A DNA stretch of 29,334 nucleotides from DASYPQ01 sp041488095 (GTDB lineage: Bacteria > Planctomycetota > UBA1135 > GCA-002686595): the NCBI GenBank assembly GCA_041488095.1, contig JBGPOP010000046.1:1-29334 (forward strand), given 5' to 3'. The notes under the pieces are model-generated. The model made no database searches. It was not told the DNA's origin and saw only the letters and a list, made by a program, of their open reading frames with translations. Both the position numbers and the translations under genes were made by a program. Below, one piece after another: positions 1 to 10,394 of this stretch (position 1 is its first letter; each line of letters begins with the position of its first letter).

Positions 1-1337
<1,337 letters not shown>

Positions 1338-1383
1338 CGTCGGCCGGGGCTCCGTGAGGGGAACTCGGGGATGAGGGCCGAAC

Positions 1384-1412
1384 GTTATATGCGCGGGCCC
1401 CGGACCTGCCAA
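1384..1412 (-). promoter_or_regulatory. Sigma70-type promoter of hppA
   Basis: Read on the minus strand, a -35 box TTGGCA (1407-1412; five of six consensus bases) is followed by a 17-nt spacer and a -10 box TATAAC (1384-1389; five of six). Transcription would begin near 1377, giving a leader of about 40 nt before the hppA start at 1337. Confidence 0.7.
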
Positions 1413-1521
1413 GCGCGAAGTGTCGCGATCGTTGCAAAGGGGCGAAAAAGCCCTGATCCAGGCCGAAACCAAGCAACGGCCGCCGCGCCGAGGGGGACGT
1501 TCCGGGAGAGACCGGTCCGAC

Positions 1522-3186
1522 TCAGGCGTTGCGCAGCTCGCGGATGCGCAAGCGGGTGATGGTGATGCCCGAGCCTTCGTGGAACACGGCGCCGAAGGCA
1601 CCCTTGCGCACCTTGGTCCAGTTGCTCTCGATCTCGAGCGGGTTCGCGTCCGGGGGATCGAGGGTCACCGTGAGCTTGTTGCCGATGTAGGTGGCCTTGA
1701 GCATGTAGTTCTGGCCAGCCTTCAAGCCGCCGTTGCTGCCGACCGTCAGGGGAAAGCTCTCCACGGTGTTGTCGAAGCGCCGCCCCAGGCGGAAGCACAG
1801 CTCGACCTTGCCGCCGGTCATCGTGAACTCCATCTCCATGTCGAAGTCGCGATAACCGCCGGCCTTGGGCACGTACAGGACGCCGTCCTTGCCCGCCCCG
1901 ACGGCCGGACCGGTGGCTTGCAACTTCTCGCTCTCGATCCTCCAACCTCCGAGGCCATCCCCGTCCCAATTCGGCTTCTGCTGTACGGAGAGCATGTCGG
2001 TCCACGGCGTTTGGTCGATCACCTTCTGCGTGAACACCGAGGTCACGAACTGGTTGGACTCGTCGAGGATCTCCTTGAATTGGGCCGTGGCGTACTGCTT
2101 GGCCTCCTCGTTCTTCGTGCGGACGACGCTGTCGAGGAGCCGCGTGACCTCGTCCTCGGCCTGGCTGTAGGCGGTCAACGCCGCGCGGACCTTGTCGGCC
2201 CCGCCGCCGGCGAGCGTTTTCGCCTCTTCGCGCAGTTTCGTGACGAGGGTCTTGTCCACCGTCACCCGCGCAGCGGCGACGCGCGTGTCGAAGTCCTGGC
2301 CGTACATGCCGGCCTTGAGGCCCAGCGATTCGAGCGTGCGGCCGTGCTTCCTCAGCTCGACGGACGACTTCGAAGCCGCATCGCGCAGGGCGCCTTCGAC
2401 GTTGGCGAGGCGCTCCAGCTGCCCGCGCTTCTCCTTGGACGCCTCCAGGTTCGACTTGGCATGGCTGATGAGACCCGAGGCGAGCGGGCCGGCCTTGGCG
2501 TCGTCCTCCCAGAACACGCCCTTCTGCTCCTCCGCGAACTTGAGCAACGCCTCGCACTCCTCGTCCTTCGTCAGGTCGAATTTCTGCATCTTGTCCGCGA
2601 ACTCCTCGAGCGCCTTCACGTGCTTTTCGATCGCCGCCGTGTCGGCGTCGCGCTTGGCCTTGGCCGCGAGCGCCACGCCGCCGGCTGCGACGACCAGCAC
2701 CCCGCAGACCACCCAGGCGATGGTCATGACCTTGCTCTCGCGCTGCTTGAGCATCTCCACTTCGCGCTTCACGTCGGGGTGGTAGTGCTCGCCCCCTTGC
2801 GCGCTCGTCGCTCCGGTGATCGGCTTGTGGAGAAGCTTCTTCGACGGGGCGCCATGGAGGTCCTTTCCCTGCGCTACGGCGCGCGCATCCCGCGCCTGCG
2901 ACGCGGCGGGTCTTGCAGGCGCCGGACGCGCCGCCGCGGGACGAGCCGCTGCGGAAGGCGTCGCTGCGGGTGCGCGGGCCGCCGGACGTGCGGCGCCGGC
3001 GGTCCCTGCGGCCTTGGCCGCGCCGCCGGCCGCGATCGCCTGGGCGGCCGTGGCCGCGGCCGCGCGGGCGGCCTTCTCGGCGCGCCGCTCCGCTTCGCAC
3101 TTGGGGCACAGCACGCGCAGCGAGCTCACCTCGGTGCGCTCGACGGAGGGGGTGAAGGTCGCGCCGCACTTTTCACAATTCGCCAT
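1522..3186 (-). CDS. Zinc-ribbon, TM, coiled-coil and beta-sandwich protein
   Basis: Function unknown. The 554-residue protein starts with a zinc-ribbon pattern: C4-x2-C7 and C27-x2-C30. An Ala/Pro-rich low-complexity stretch follows (about 31-105), then one membrane helix (about 153-175), a charged helical region likely to form coiled coil (about 180-350), and a C-terminal beta-rich domain (about 380-554). That last domain resembles the concanavalin-like/DUF1080 (3-keto-disaccharide hydrolase-like) fold common in Planctomycetes. The topology suggests a cytoplasmic ribbon and a periplasmic sugar-binding-like domain. It is the last gene of the ExbB/ExbD cluster, 28 bp after its neighbour. The fold assignment of the C-terminus is inference from sequence pattern only. 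Confidence 0.75.
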   Translation of the reverse strand: MANCEKCGATFTPSVERTEVSSLRVLCPKCEAERRAEKAARAAAATAAQAIAAGGAAKAAGTAGAARPAARAPAATPSAAARPAAARPAPARPAASQARDARAVAQGKDLHGAPSKKLLHKPITGATSAQGGEHYHPDVKREVEMLKQRESKVMTIAWVVCGVLVVAAGGVALAAKAKRDADTAAIEKHVKALEEFADKMQKFDLTKDEECEALLKFAEEQKGVFWEDDAKAGPLASGLISHAKSNLEASKEKRGQLERLANVEGALRDAASKSSVELRKHGRTLESLGLKAGMYGQDFDTRVAAARVTVDKTLVTKLREEAKTLAGGGADKVRAALTAYSQAEDEVTRLLDSVVRTKNEEAKQYATAQFKEILDESNQFVTSVFTQKVIDQTPWTDMLSVQQKPNWDGDGLGGWRIESEKLQATGPAVGAGKDGVLYVPKAGGYRDFDMEMEFTMTGGKVELCFRLGRRFDNTVESFPLTVGSNGGLKAGQNYMLKATYIGNKLTVTLDPPDANPLEIESNWTKVRKGAFGAVFHEGSGITITRLRIRELRNA

Positions 3187-3214
3187 GGGAGGTCCCTTGC
3201 TTTGGGAGGGGGGA

Positions 3215-4183
3215 TCAGGCTTCGGATCGGGGACCGGCGGTCCGGTTCTTCTCTCTCAGCTTCTTCTCGAACAGTTCGCGGAAGCCCGCGCCCTTCGCCC
3301 GGGGCGCAGCCACAGGCCGCCGGGAGCGGCGCTGAAACACATACATTAGCAAGCGTGCCGCGGCGATGGCGAGAGCCAGACCCACCAGGGCGGCGGCGGT
3401 GTGGTCCTGGAGGAATCCGGCCACGTTGCTGCGGGGTTTCTCGACCGGGCGCATGGTCTTGAGCAGGAGGTACGGGATCTCCTGGACTTCTCCCTCGGGC
3501 GTCTTGGTCCGATAGGGCGAGGGCTCTTTCAGGTTCTCCGGCTTGGAGGTCGTGTACCGCGCGGTGCGGTAGAAGATGCCCTGCACGTCGATCGGGGCGT
3601 TGCGCAGGCTGATCCCCGCCGGCAGCTCGCCGACCAGGTCGAAGAAGATCCCCTCGCTCGCGTCTGCCTGGGTGAGGATTCCCTGATAGACGTCGCTCGT
3701 GCCGAACAGGGGATCGCGCAGCTTGCTGGCCCAGAGCTCGGCGATGAGCCCGCGCGTCCACACGAACTCCCCGCGCCAGGCGTCGGGATCCGCCATCGAC
3801 GCGGCCCAGTCCAGCTTGCGCACCGCCCGGCGCGAGACCTCCTCGGACGGGTAGCTCATCAGGATCTGGAGCAGTCGCCGGTAGCCGGTCGTCTCGACGA
3901 AGTCCTGGCCGTTGCTCGTGTCGGCGAGCGAGCCTTCGAAGATCGTCGAGAGGCGCTGCTCGCGCGCCTCGCGCTCCTGCGGACCGAGCAGAGGCGGCAG
4001 CGCCGCCGCCTGCTGGTGCTGTGGGCCCGAGGCGAAGTACAGGCCCACGATGCCCACCACGACGAGCCCGAGCGCGAGCCACACGAAGCGTTGGAACTCC
4101 GGGCTGCGGTGGAAGGGCGCGGGCTCGGGCATCCCCTCGAAGGGGTTGCGCGGGCGGGCGGAGGTGGGAGGAGGGAGGGTCAT
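3215..4183 (-). CDS. Two-TM envelope protein of unknown function
   Basis: I do not recognise this 322-residue protein. I chose the internal ATG at 4183, because the longer frame up to 4327 adds 48 low-complexity Ala/Arg/Pro residues and would reach almost to the stop of the upstream exbD-like gene. The protein has a Pro-rich cytoplasmic N-terminus, a membrane helix at about 33-52, roughly 210 residues of mixed soluble sequence, a second helix at about 262-282, and a basic C-terminal tail. Both termini would therefore be cytoplasmic and the central domain periplasmic. Its place between the ExbD genes and the zinc-ribbon protein suggests it belongs to the same envelope complex. Confidence 0.7.
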   Translation of the reverse strand: MTLPPPTSARPRNPFEGMPEPAPFHRSPEFQRFVWLALGLVVVGIVGLYFASGPQHQQAAALPPLLGPQEREAREQRLSTIFEGSLADTSNGQDFVETTGYRRLLQILMSYPSEEVSRRAVRKLDWAASMADPDAWRGEFVWTRGLIAELWASKLRDPLFGTSDVYQGILTQADASEGIFFDLVGELPAGISLRNAPIDVQGIFYRTARYTTSKPENLKEPSPYRTKTPEGEVQEIPYLLLKTMRPVEKPRSNVAGFLQDHTAAALVGLALAIAAARLLMYVFQRRSRRPVAAPRAKGAGFRELFEKKLREKNRTAGPRSEA

Positions 4184-4330
4184 GCTCTGCCGAGGACTAT
4201 CTCTAGCCCCGGGGCCGGCAACCCGCGCGAATTCGGGTCCAAACGGGGTTCGACGGGCAGCCGCTGCGGCCAGGGCGGGCCGGGACCCCGAGTCTGCGCT
4301 AGGAGCGCTCCCGGCGCGGCCGGACACTCA

Positions 4331-4780
4331 TCACTTGTCCATCGCGCCCAGCGCGAACTCGATGTTGTCGATCGAGAGCTTCTTGCAGATGTTCACGACG
4401 TCGATCACGTCTTTCCACGGCACGCGGGGGTCGCCATCGATGATCACGGGCGCGTCGGGCTTGTTCATGGCCTTGAAGTCGTCGTGCGCGCTCTTGATCA
4501 GGGACTCGAGCTGGAGGTCCTCGTCGACGACGCGCGTCCCGAATTGCCGGCGGACCTTCTGCTTCTCGACGTCCCAGAACATGGCCACGCGGATCTCCTG
4601 GATCTCGACCGGCGTGCCCTTGTCGCCCTTGTTCTTGGGCAGCCACGAGTCGAACTTCCCCTCCAGCTGCTTGAACTTGAACGAGCACATGAAGAACACG
4701 CACAGGCAGAAGATCACGTCCACCATCGGCACGACGTTGATCGCCACCGGGTTGTCTGCTTGGTCGCCGCCACCGGCCAT
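4331..4780 (-). CDS. ExbD/TolR-family protein (second copy)
   Basis: Stator-type partner of ExbB that carries the proton-binding aspartate in its single membrane helix. The 149-residue protein has the family signature at the start of the helix, NVVPMVDVIFCL, with D21 at the position of E. coli ExbD Asp25, followed by a periplasmic domain. A Shine-Dalgarno (AGGAGA) precedes the ATG. It is clearly diverged from the other ExbD encoded just upstream: its helix is Cys-rich and its periplasmic domain lacks the insertion seen in the other copy. The two are therefore probably different subunits and not redundant copies. It lies 75 bp downstream of the first exbD-like gene. Confidence 0.9.
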   Translation of the reverse strand: MAGGGDQADNPVAINVVPMVDVIFCLCVFFMCSFKFKQLEGKFDSWLPKNKGDKGTPVEIQEIRVAMFWDVEKQKVRRQFGTRVVDEDLQLESLIKSAHDDFKAMNKPDAPVIIDGDPRVPWKDVIDVVNICKKLSIDNIEFALGAMDK

Positions 4781-4855
4781 GATCGTTTCTCCTCTTCCTT
4801 CTCTTCCTGTTTCTTCCCTGGAGGCTCGGGTTCGTTCGCACCGCCCGGGCGGTGC

Positions 4856-5401
4856 TCAGCCCTTCTTGTCCGGAGCCGGCTTCGCGGCCGCGACCTCGAC
4901 CTTGTAGATCCCGACCAGACCGCAGTACTCGATCACCTTCTGGATGTCCCCGTAGGAGGCTGCGCCGTCGGCGCGAATCAGCACCCGGCGCGCGGAGAGG
5001 ATCTTGTTCGCCTGCGGGTCCTTGGTCGTCTCCATGTCGAGCTGCGCCTCGATCTGGAGCTGGTCCTTGAGCGTGTCCTTGGTGTAGTCGTGGCCGCGAA
5101 TGGCCCACTTCCAGTGGCCCGCCTCGCGACAAATCCCGCCGTTCGTGTAGACCGCGCAGGGAGCGTTGCCGTCGGGGGCGTGGTGGATGTTGATCGTCAA
5201 GTTCGACTTCGCCCCCGCTTCCACCTTGTTGTCGTCCTCCTTGACCTGGGTGGCCTGCGGAAGCACGAGCTCCTCGAGCTGCCGCTGGCTCATGTCCGCC
5301 CCCAGCATGAAGAACAGCAGGAGCAGGAACATGATGTCGATCATGGGGATGAGGTTCGGGGTGATGTTCTCCTCGACCTCGGCTCGCTTGCGCTTCTGCA
5401 T
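4856..5401 (-). CDS. ExbD/TolR-family protein (first copy)
   Basis: Proton-channel partner of the ExbB encoded 47 bp upstream. It has 181 residues, longer than typical ExbD (about 140). The basic N-terminus is followed by PNLIPMIDIMFLLLLFFML, in which D22 matches the essential membrane aspartate of ExbD. The periplasmic domain contains an insertion of about 40 residues (roughly 75-115) with two cysteines (in the CAVYTNGGIC stretch) that could form a disulfide. The C-terminal half ends with the usual ExbD pattern (VLIRADGAASYGDIQKVIEY). ExbB plus two ExbD types in a row is a frequent arrangement in Planctomycetes and Bacteroidetes (family knowledge). Confidence 0.92.
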   Translation of the reverse strand: MQKRKRAEVEENITPNLIPMIDIMFLLLLFFMLGADMSQRQLEELVLPQATQVKEDDNKVEAGAKSNLTINIHHAPDGNAPCAVYTNGGICREAGHWKWAIRGHDYTKDTLKDQLQIEAQLDMETTKDPQANKILSARRVLIRADGAASYGDIQKVIEYCGLVGIYKVEVAAAKPAPDKKG

Positions 5402-5448
5402 GGGATCCTCGTCGTGAGGAAGGGGACGGGGCGATCAGGGACGCAGGC

Positions 5449-6165
5449 TCAGGCGCCCTTCTCGGCCGCCGCCAGGTGCTTCAGGAGGTCGACGGCCTGC
5501 AGGTTCATCGACAAGGTCATCTTGGTGACCTTGTTCTTGTAGACGAAGAACGCGGTCAGGAACACGATGCCGATGAACAGGCCCATGGTGGTGTTGACGA
5601 GCGACTCGTACACGCCCCGTGCCAGGTCGCCCGGCGTCGGCGCCTTCAAGTGCTCGATGACCTGGAAGGAGCTGATCATGCCCGTCACGGTGCCGAGCAG
5701 GCCGAGCAGCGGTCCGATGTTCCCGATCAGCGAAAGGTAGGAGATCTTGGCCTGCAGCTTGAACGTCTCCTCGTTCGCCGCGGCCTCCAGCCCCTGGATC
5801 ATCTCCTCGTACCCGGCGTGGCGCATGCGCAGCGCCGAGCCGACCAGGTTCGACATGTAGCCGCCCTCCTGGTCGCACAGCTCGATGGCCTCGTCGTACT
5901 GCTCCTCGTCGATCAGGGCCTGCAGGTCCTGGATGAGGGGCGCCGGCGCGAGCTTCTCGCGGCGCAGGTTGACGGCGTGCTCGATCACGAGCGCCGTGCC
6001 GGTCATCGAGCAGATCACCATCAGGTAGCCGACCGGTCCGGTGGTCTTGAACAGCTCCAGGAGGGACTTCTTCGGGACGAGCTCCTCCTGGGCCAGGGCG
6101 ACTCCCGCCATGAGGACGAGGGCCAGCCCGGCCATGAGGAGGAGTTTCTTGCGGGGGGCGTTCAT
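5449..6165 (-). CDS. ExbB/TolQ/MotA-type proton channel protein
   Basis: Inner-membrane pentameric channel that converts proton flow into mechanical work on a periplasmic effector. The 238 residues comprise a hydrophobic leader (about 7-25, possibly a cleaved signal peptide), a helix at 44-66, a cytoplasmic domain, and helices at about 142-168 and 188-211. The diagnostic GPLLGLLGTVTGMISSF lies in the second-last helix. E187 in YESLVNTTMGL corresponds to the functional glutamate of E. coli ExbB (Glu176). A Shine-Dalgarno-like AGAGAAGAG lies directly before the start. No TonB C-terminal domain gene and no TonB-dependent receptor are present in the window; the candidate effectors are the two toroid proteins at the head of the cluster. 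Confidence 0.95.
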   Translation of the reverse strand: MNAPRKKLLLMAGLALVLMAGVALAQEELVPKKSLLELFKTTGPVGYLMVICSMTGTALVIEHAVNLRREKLAPAPLIQDLQALIDEEQYDEAIELCDQEGGYMSNLVGSALRMRHAGYEEMIQGLEAAANEETFKLQAKISYLSLIGNIGPLLGLLGTVTGMISSFQVIEHLKAPTPGDLARGVYESLVNTTMGLFIGIVFLTAFFVYKNKVTKMTLSMNLQAVDLLKHLAAAEKGA

Positions 6166-6272
6166 CTCTTCTCTGTGACTTTCTTGGTGGATGGGGATGA
6201 GAGGGGGATCTTCAGTTGGAGTGGGGTGCGGGGCGCGCTCGCCCGCCGCGCTGTTCCTGGTCGCCGGTCAGC

Positions 6273-7376
6273 TCAGCCGTTCGGAAATTCCTTCTGGAAC
6301 TGCGCCGTTCGTTCGCGCGCCCTCTCGGCGTAGATCTTCTTGCGGTCGGTGTTCTTCTTCTCGAGCTCCGAGATGAACTTGAAGACCTCCGCGGAATTCT
6401 TCAGGGCGCGCTTGTACTCGATGACGGACTCGCCCGGCAGCGGCGCGTACTGGACCACGCCGCGCAGGTAGTCGTAGAGGGCGTCGAGCAGCTTGTCGGG
6501 ATCGCCCTGGTTCTTGCGACCCTCCTCGAGGGTCAGATCGCCGATCCCGTTCCAGGCGCCGGCGAGCACGTGGTTCGGGGCGTCTTCCTTGGTGAGGTTC
6601 CTGAAGAGCGCTTCGGCGTCGGTTTTCTTGTTCAGCGCGACCATGCAGCGAGCCTGCCCCAGGCGCGCCTGCTGCACGATGCCCTGCGAGACGCCGCTCG
6701 CCTTCTCGACCACGCCAAAGGCGGCCTGCGCCTCGGGGAACTTGCCCTGTTCCTCGTAGAAGCGTCCCTTGAGGACGTTGACCGCCGAGTTGAAGCCGCT
6801 CTCGACGCCCGCTGCCGTCGCCGCACCGGACAGCTCGTCCAGCGCCTTGCCCGCCGCGGCGACGTCCTTCTTCGCCATGTGGCAGACGACCAGGTTCTCG
6901 CCGACCTCCATGAGCCAGCGCGACTTGGGGAAATCCGCGACGAGCTTCTTGTAGCCCTCGATGGCCTTGTCGTAGTCGCCCTGGCGCTGGTAGATCGTGG
7001 CCGCATAGTACTGGGCGTTCTGCCTCAGCACGGCGCGCAGCTTGGCGTCGGAAGCGAGCTCCTCGAGCTTCGGCAGCGCCTCGGCGAACTTGCCCCCGTC
7101 GAGCGCGTCGCGGGCGCTCTGGAACTCGGGCGAGCCGCCGTAGGTGATCCCGCCCGGCGCGACCTCCTTCCACTCGACCGTGCGTGCGGGGCCCTTGCTC
7201 GGATTGAAGGAGATGCCGGCGTACTCCTCGCTCTTGATCAGACCGATCTCGCTCTTGCCGTCCTTGAGCAGGATCGTGTCCTTCTCCTGGGCCGCGGCGG
7301 AGGATGCCAGCGCGGCGACGACGAGGAACGCGGCGATCGGACCGGGCAGGAGCCTCGGGGTGGGGGTGGGAGTCAT
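6273..7376 (-). CDS. Secreted TPR protein
   Basis: A periplasmic scaffold-type protein of 367 residues. A Pro-rich start and hydrophobic core ending AASSAAAQ form a signal peptide (about 1-29). A short beta-rich segment follows (about 30-75, ILLKDGKSEIGLI). Then come several tetratricopeptide-like helix pairs, for example AQYYAATIYQRQGDYDKAIE and LKGRFYEEQGKFPEAQAAF, which usually bind partner proteins. It sits between the larger TPR gene (44 bp upstream) and exbB (107 bp downstream). This placement fits the TPR proteins seen beside exb/tol genes, but no partner is proven. Confidence 0.85.
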   Translation of the reverse strand: MTPTPTPRLLPGPIAAFLVVAALASSAAAQEKDTILLKDGKSEIGLIKSEEYAGISFNPSKGPARTVEWKEVAPGGITYGGSPEFQSARDALDGGKFAEALPKLEELASDAKLRAVLRQNAQYYAATIYQRQGDYDKAIEGYKKLVADFPKSRWLMEVGENLVVCHMAKKDVAAAGKALDELSGAATAAGVESGFNSAVNVLKGRFYEEQGKFPEAQAAFGVVEKASGVSQGIVQQARLGQARCMVALNKKTDAEALFRNLTKEDAPNHVLAGAWNGIGDLTLEEGRKNQGDPDKLLDALYDYLRGVVQYAPLPGESVIEYKRALKNSAEVFKFISELEKKNTDRKKIYAERARERTAQFQKEFPNG

Positions 7377-7420
7377 GCGTGGTGTTCGGGTTTTTCAGCC
7401 GGCGCGGGCCGTGGAGGGGA

Positions 7421-10336
7421 TCACTTCTTCTCGATGCCCTGCTTGGTTCCGTTGGTGGACCCGTCGAAGACCTTCTTGGAGAGATCGTTCTTGAGGGTCT
7501 TGAATTCGTTCTGTAGTCCCGCCGGAGCGCCCAGCTCCGGGTTCATGCGTTCGATGTCGCGCATCAGCCTCCCCGCTTCGGGGTACTTGCCCTGGGCCAT
7601 CTGGTTCCGGATCTGGTGGTACTTGGCGTGCCAGAAGATCTTCGCAGTCGGCTCGGGAATGCGCACGAGGTTGTCGAAGATCGTCCCGGCGCGGACGAAC
7701 ATCTCGGTCTGGTCCTGCTCCTTGGGTGCGGCCTCCTCGGCGGCGACGCCCCACTCGAGGTAGGCGAGATAGAGCTCGTTCTTCTGGCGCAGCAATTGGC
7801 CGTTGAACGGGGATTTCGGCGGCTTGGCGTTCACGTCGATGATGGGCTCGGAGTCGAACAGCCGGCCGTACACGGCGGTGGCGTCGGCGAAGCGCCCCTG
7901 GAACCCGAGCGACCGCCCGAGCTTGATCATGTTCTGGTAGCTCGGCGCGAGCTGCAGCGCGGCCGAATACAGCTCCTCGGCTGCCTTCCACAGATTGGGC
8001 TCGCGCATCTTCGAGGCCTGCCAGCCGACGAAGCTGTCCAGCCCCTCCGCCGGCACCTCGTTGAAGTGCAGGCCCAGCGCGAACAGGCGGTTGGCGATGA
8101 CGTCGATGTCGCTCGCTCGCGCCGTGCCGCTCTTCGCCAGCCCGCGGCCGCTCATGGCGTAGTAGACGGCGGCGCGCTTGAGCTGATCGTCGCTCTCTCG
8201 CGCCTTGCCCTGCTTGAAAAGGTCGTCGGCGCGCTTGTCGAGGGCGCGCGCGACCTGGCCCGCCGCGCCTCCGATCGCGCGCGACTCGGGGTCCTTCTTG
8301 ATCAGCGAGTCGAGCAGCGCCACCGCTTCGTCGAGCTTCCCCTGCTTCTCCAGCGCAGAGATCCGGAAACCCCAGGCGGCCGCGAGCTTCTCGGCATCGT
8401 TCGCGTAGCGATCGTCGACGCCCTCGAGGACCTTGAGGACCTCGGTGGGGCGGTTGACGCAGTCGAGGAGGTACATCTGCGCCAGCGCTACGCGCGCTTG
8501 GAACCCCGTGTTCTCGTAGCGAGACTGCGTCTCCAGGTCCATGGTGCCCTTGACGGCCGCCTCGAGGTCGTGCTGGGCCTTCTTGAGCAGCGTCTCGGCC
8601 TGCTTGACCCACTGGGCGGCCTCGCCTTCCTTCTTCTCCAGACACAGCTTGCGGGCCAGCCGGAAGTAGGCGTTGCCCGCGCGGTACTGGGCCTCGAGGT
8701 AGACCGCCGAGCCGGGCTGGATCCTCTGGTACAGCTCGGCCGCCTCCTGGAACTTCCCCTCGGCCTCGAGCTGCGTTCCGTCCGCGAGCTGGGCGTAGGC
8801 CGCGCGCAGGTGGTTGGGGTAGAGGGTCGAGAGCGACTTCAGGCGGTCATCGGCGCGCTTCTTGAACCAGGGCCGCTTGTCCTCGGTGTTCAGGTGCAGG
8901 TACGTGAGCATCGACTGGTACACCGCCTCGGGGGCCTTCTCCGCCTTGGGCCAGCGCTCGGCGGCCGTGTCGAAGGCGAGAGCCGCCTCGAAGTACCAGG
9001 GCGGCTCGCGCTGCAGGAAGATGCTGCCGATCAGGAGATAGCCTTCGACGCCGACGCTCGCCTCCTTGTCCGTGCCGCGCGCGGCCGCGATCGCCTGGTG
9101 GCAGACCTGCAGCGCGCGCTCGGGGTCCCGGCCGGCCAGCGAGCCGGCGATCTTGAGGGTGTTCGCCGCGTCGATCTGCCCGCCGCCGGCGCCGCCGAGC
9201 AGCTTGGCCTGGATCTCGCGGCCCTTGGCTCCCCAGCGCCCGCGCTCGTCGAGCTCGACGAGCTTCTGCGCGGCCTCGTTGGCGGCCTTGGCGTCGCCCG
9301 CGGCGAGCTGGGCATCCGCCTGGGCGGCGAGGATCGCGAGGCCGAGACGGGTCTGGTAGGGGTCGGGGACCGTGGTGAAGAACTTCCGCGCCGCGGCGAC
9401 CGCGCCCGCGTAGTCCTTCAGCTCGGTCCGGAAGAGCACCTTCTGCAGGACCGCACCCGAGACCGTGTCGGCGGCCTCGGCGTTGAGCAGGTACACGTCC
9501 TTGTCCTTGTCGAAGCGCTCGCACAACGCGATCGCGGCGTCGAAGTCGCCGAGCGCATCCTCGTTCCTGCCCAGCTCCTTCTCGGCGAGACCCGTCAGGA
9601 CCAGACCCTCGTAGTTGAGCAACGTGTCCTGCCAGTCCAGGCCGAACTGCTGGAAGCCCAGGATCGCCTTCTCGAGCAGATCCTTCTTCTTCCACTCTCC
9701 CGCGGGATAGAGCAGCGAGTGGTAGTACAGGGTGCGCGGGAGGTTGTAGAGCAAGCTGACGTAGACGCGCTCCTTCTCGGGAGTGGCGTGGTCGTCGGCC
9801 ATCTCCTCGATGCGCGTCTTGAGCTTCTGCTCGGCCTGGCTGTAGAACTGCTCGCCCTCCTTCTGGAGCTGGGCGACGACGCCGACGTTGGCCTCCTTCT
9901 GGATCGCGACCGTGATCGCCTCGCCCAGCGTGCGGTAGACGTCCGGCAGGGAGTTGCTCGCCTCCTCGGCCTCCTTGGAGGCCGGGTACTGGTGGATCAG
10001 GTCCTCCTTCTCCTGGAGGACCGTCTTGATCAGGTCCTTGCGCTTGATCGGGTCGGCCTCGTTCTTGGCGAGGTCGAGGCGCAGGTCGAGGTGCAGCGCC
10101 TTGACGCCGACTGCGGCATCGGGGGACACCTTGCCGCCCTTCTCGATCGTGTCGCACAGCCGCTCGGCCAGGTCCGCCCAGCCGCGGCGGTACAGCTCGC
10201 GCGCGAAGACCGCGTCGTCCCTGCCGAGCACGCCCTGGCTCTGCCCGAGCGCCGGCGCGGCGCCGAGAGCGACCGGGATCGCCCCCGATGCGACGAGCAG
10301 GGCACGGAACGAGGGGGCGGGCAGGCGCGATCGCAT
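7421..10336 (-). CDS. Large secreted TPR-repeat protein
   Basis: A 971-residue protein with a signal peptide ending near APALGQ (about 1-32). The rest is almost entirely alpha-helical TPR-like repeats; clear ones read LTGLAEKELGRNEDALGDFDAA and AELYQRIQPGSAVYLEAQYR. No catalytic motif is seen. It probably forms a long periplasmic superhelical scaffold. It lies 58 bp downstream of a toroid-protein gene and 44 bp upstream of the smaller TPR gene, so co-transcription is likely. Repeat boundaries are uncertain because the repeats are degenerate. Confidence 0.88.
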   Translation of the reverse strand: MRSRLPAPSFRALLVASGAIPVALGAAPALGQSQGVLGRDDAVFARELYRRGWADLAERLCDTIEKGGKVSPDAAVGVKALHLDLRLDLAKNEADPIKRKDLIKTVLQEKEDLIHQYPASKEAEEASNSLPDVYRTLGEAITVAIQKEANVGVVAQLQKEGEQFYSQAEQKLKTRIEEMADDHATPEKERVYVSLLYNLPRTLYYHSLLYPAGEWKKKDLLEKAILGFQQFGLDWQDTLLNYEGLVLTGLAEKELGRNEDALGDFDAAIALCERFDKDKDVYLLNAEAADTVSGAVLQKVLFRTELKDYAGAVAAARKFFTTVPDPYQTRLGLAILAAQADAQLAAGDAKAANEAAQKLVELDERGRWGAKGREIQAKLLGGAGGGQIDAANTLKIAGSLAGRDPERALQVCHQAIAAARGTDKEASVGVEGYLLIGSIFLQREPPWYFEAALAFDTAAERWPKAEKAPEAVYQSMLTYLHLNTEDKRPWFKKRADDRLKSLSTLYPNHLRAAYAQLADGTQLEAEGKFQEAAELYQRIQPGSAVYLEAQYRAGNAYFRLARKLCLEKKEGEAAQWVKQAETLLKKAQHDLEAAVKGTMDLETQSRYENTGFQARVALAQMYLLDCVNRPTEVLKVLEGVDDRYANDAEKLAAAWGFRISALEKQGKLDEAVALLDSLIKKDPESRAIGGAAGQVARALDKRADDLFKQGKARESDDQLKRAAVYYAMSGRGLAKSGTARASDIDVIANRLFALGLHFNEVPAEGLDSFVGWQASKMREPNLWKAAEELYSAALQLAPSYQNMIKLGRSLGFQGRFADATAVYGRLFDSEPIIDVNAKPPKSPFNGQLLRQKNELYLAYLEWGVAAEEAAPKEQDQTEMFVRAGTIFDNLVRIPEPTAKIFWHAKYHQIRNQMAQGKYPEAGRLMRDIERMNPELGAPAGLQNEFKTLKNDLSKKVFDGSTNGTKQGIEKK

Positions 10337-10394
10337 GCAGGAAGTCTCCGGGGATGGGGCCAGGTCGTGAGGAGGTTCGGAGATCGAGGATGGG

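Noticed and set aside
1438..1460. Small hairpin with A/T-rich loop as terminator of the nine-gene cluster
   Set aside because: Only about four base pairs in the stem, and it overlaps the region just upstream of the hppA promoter.
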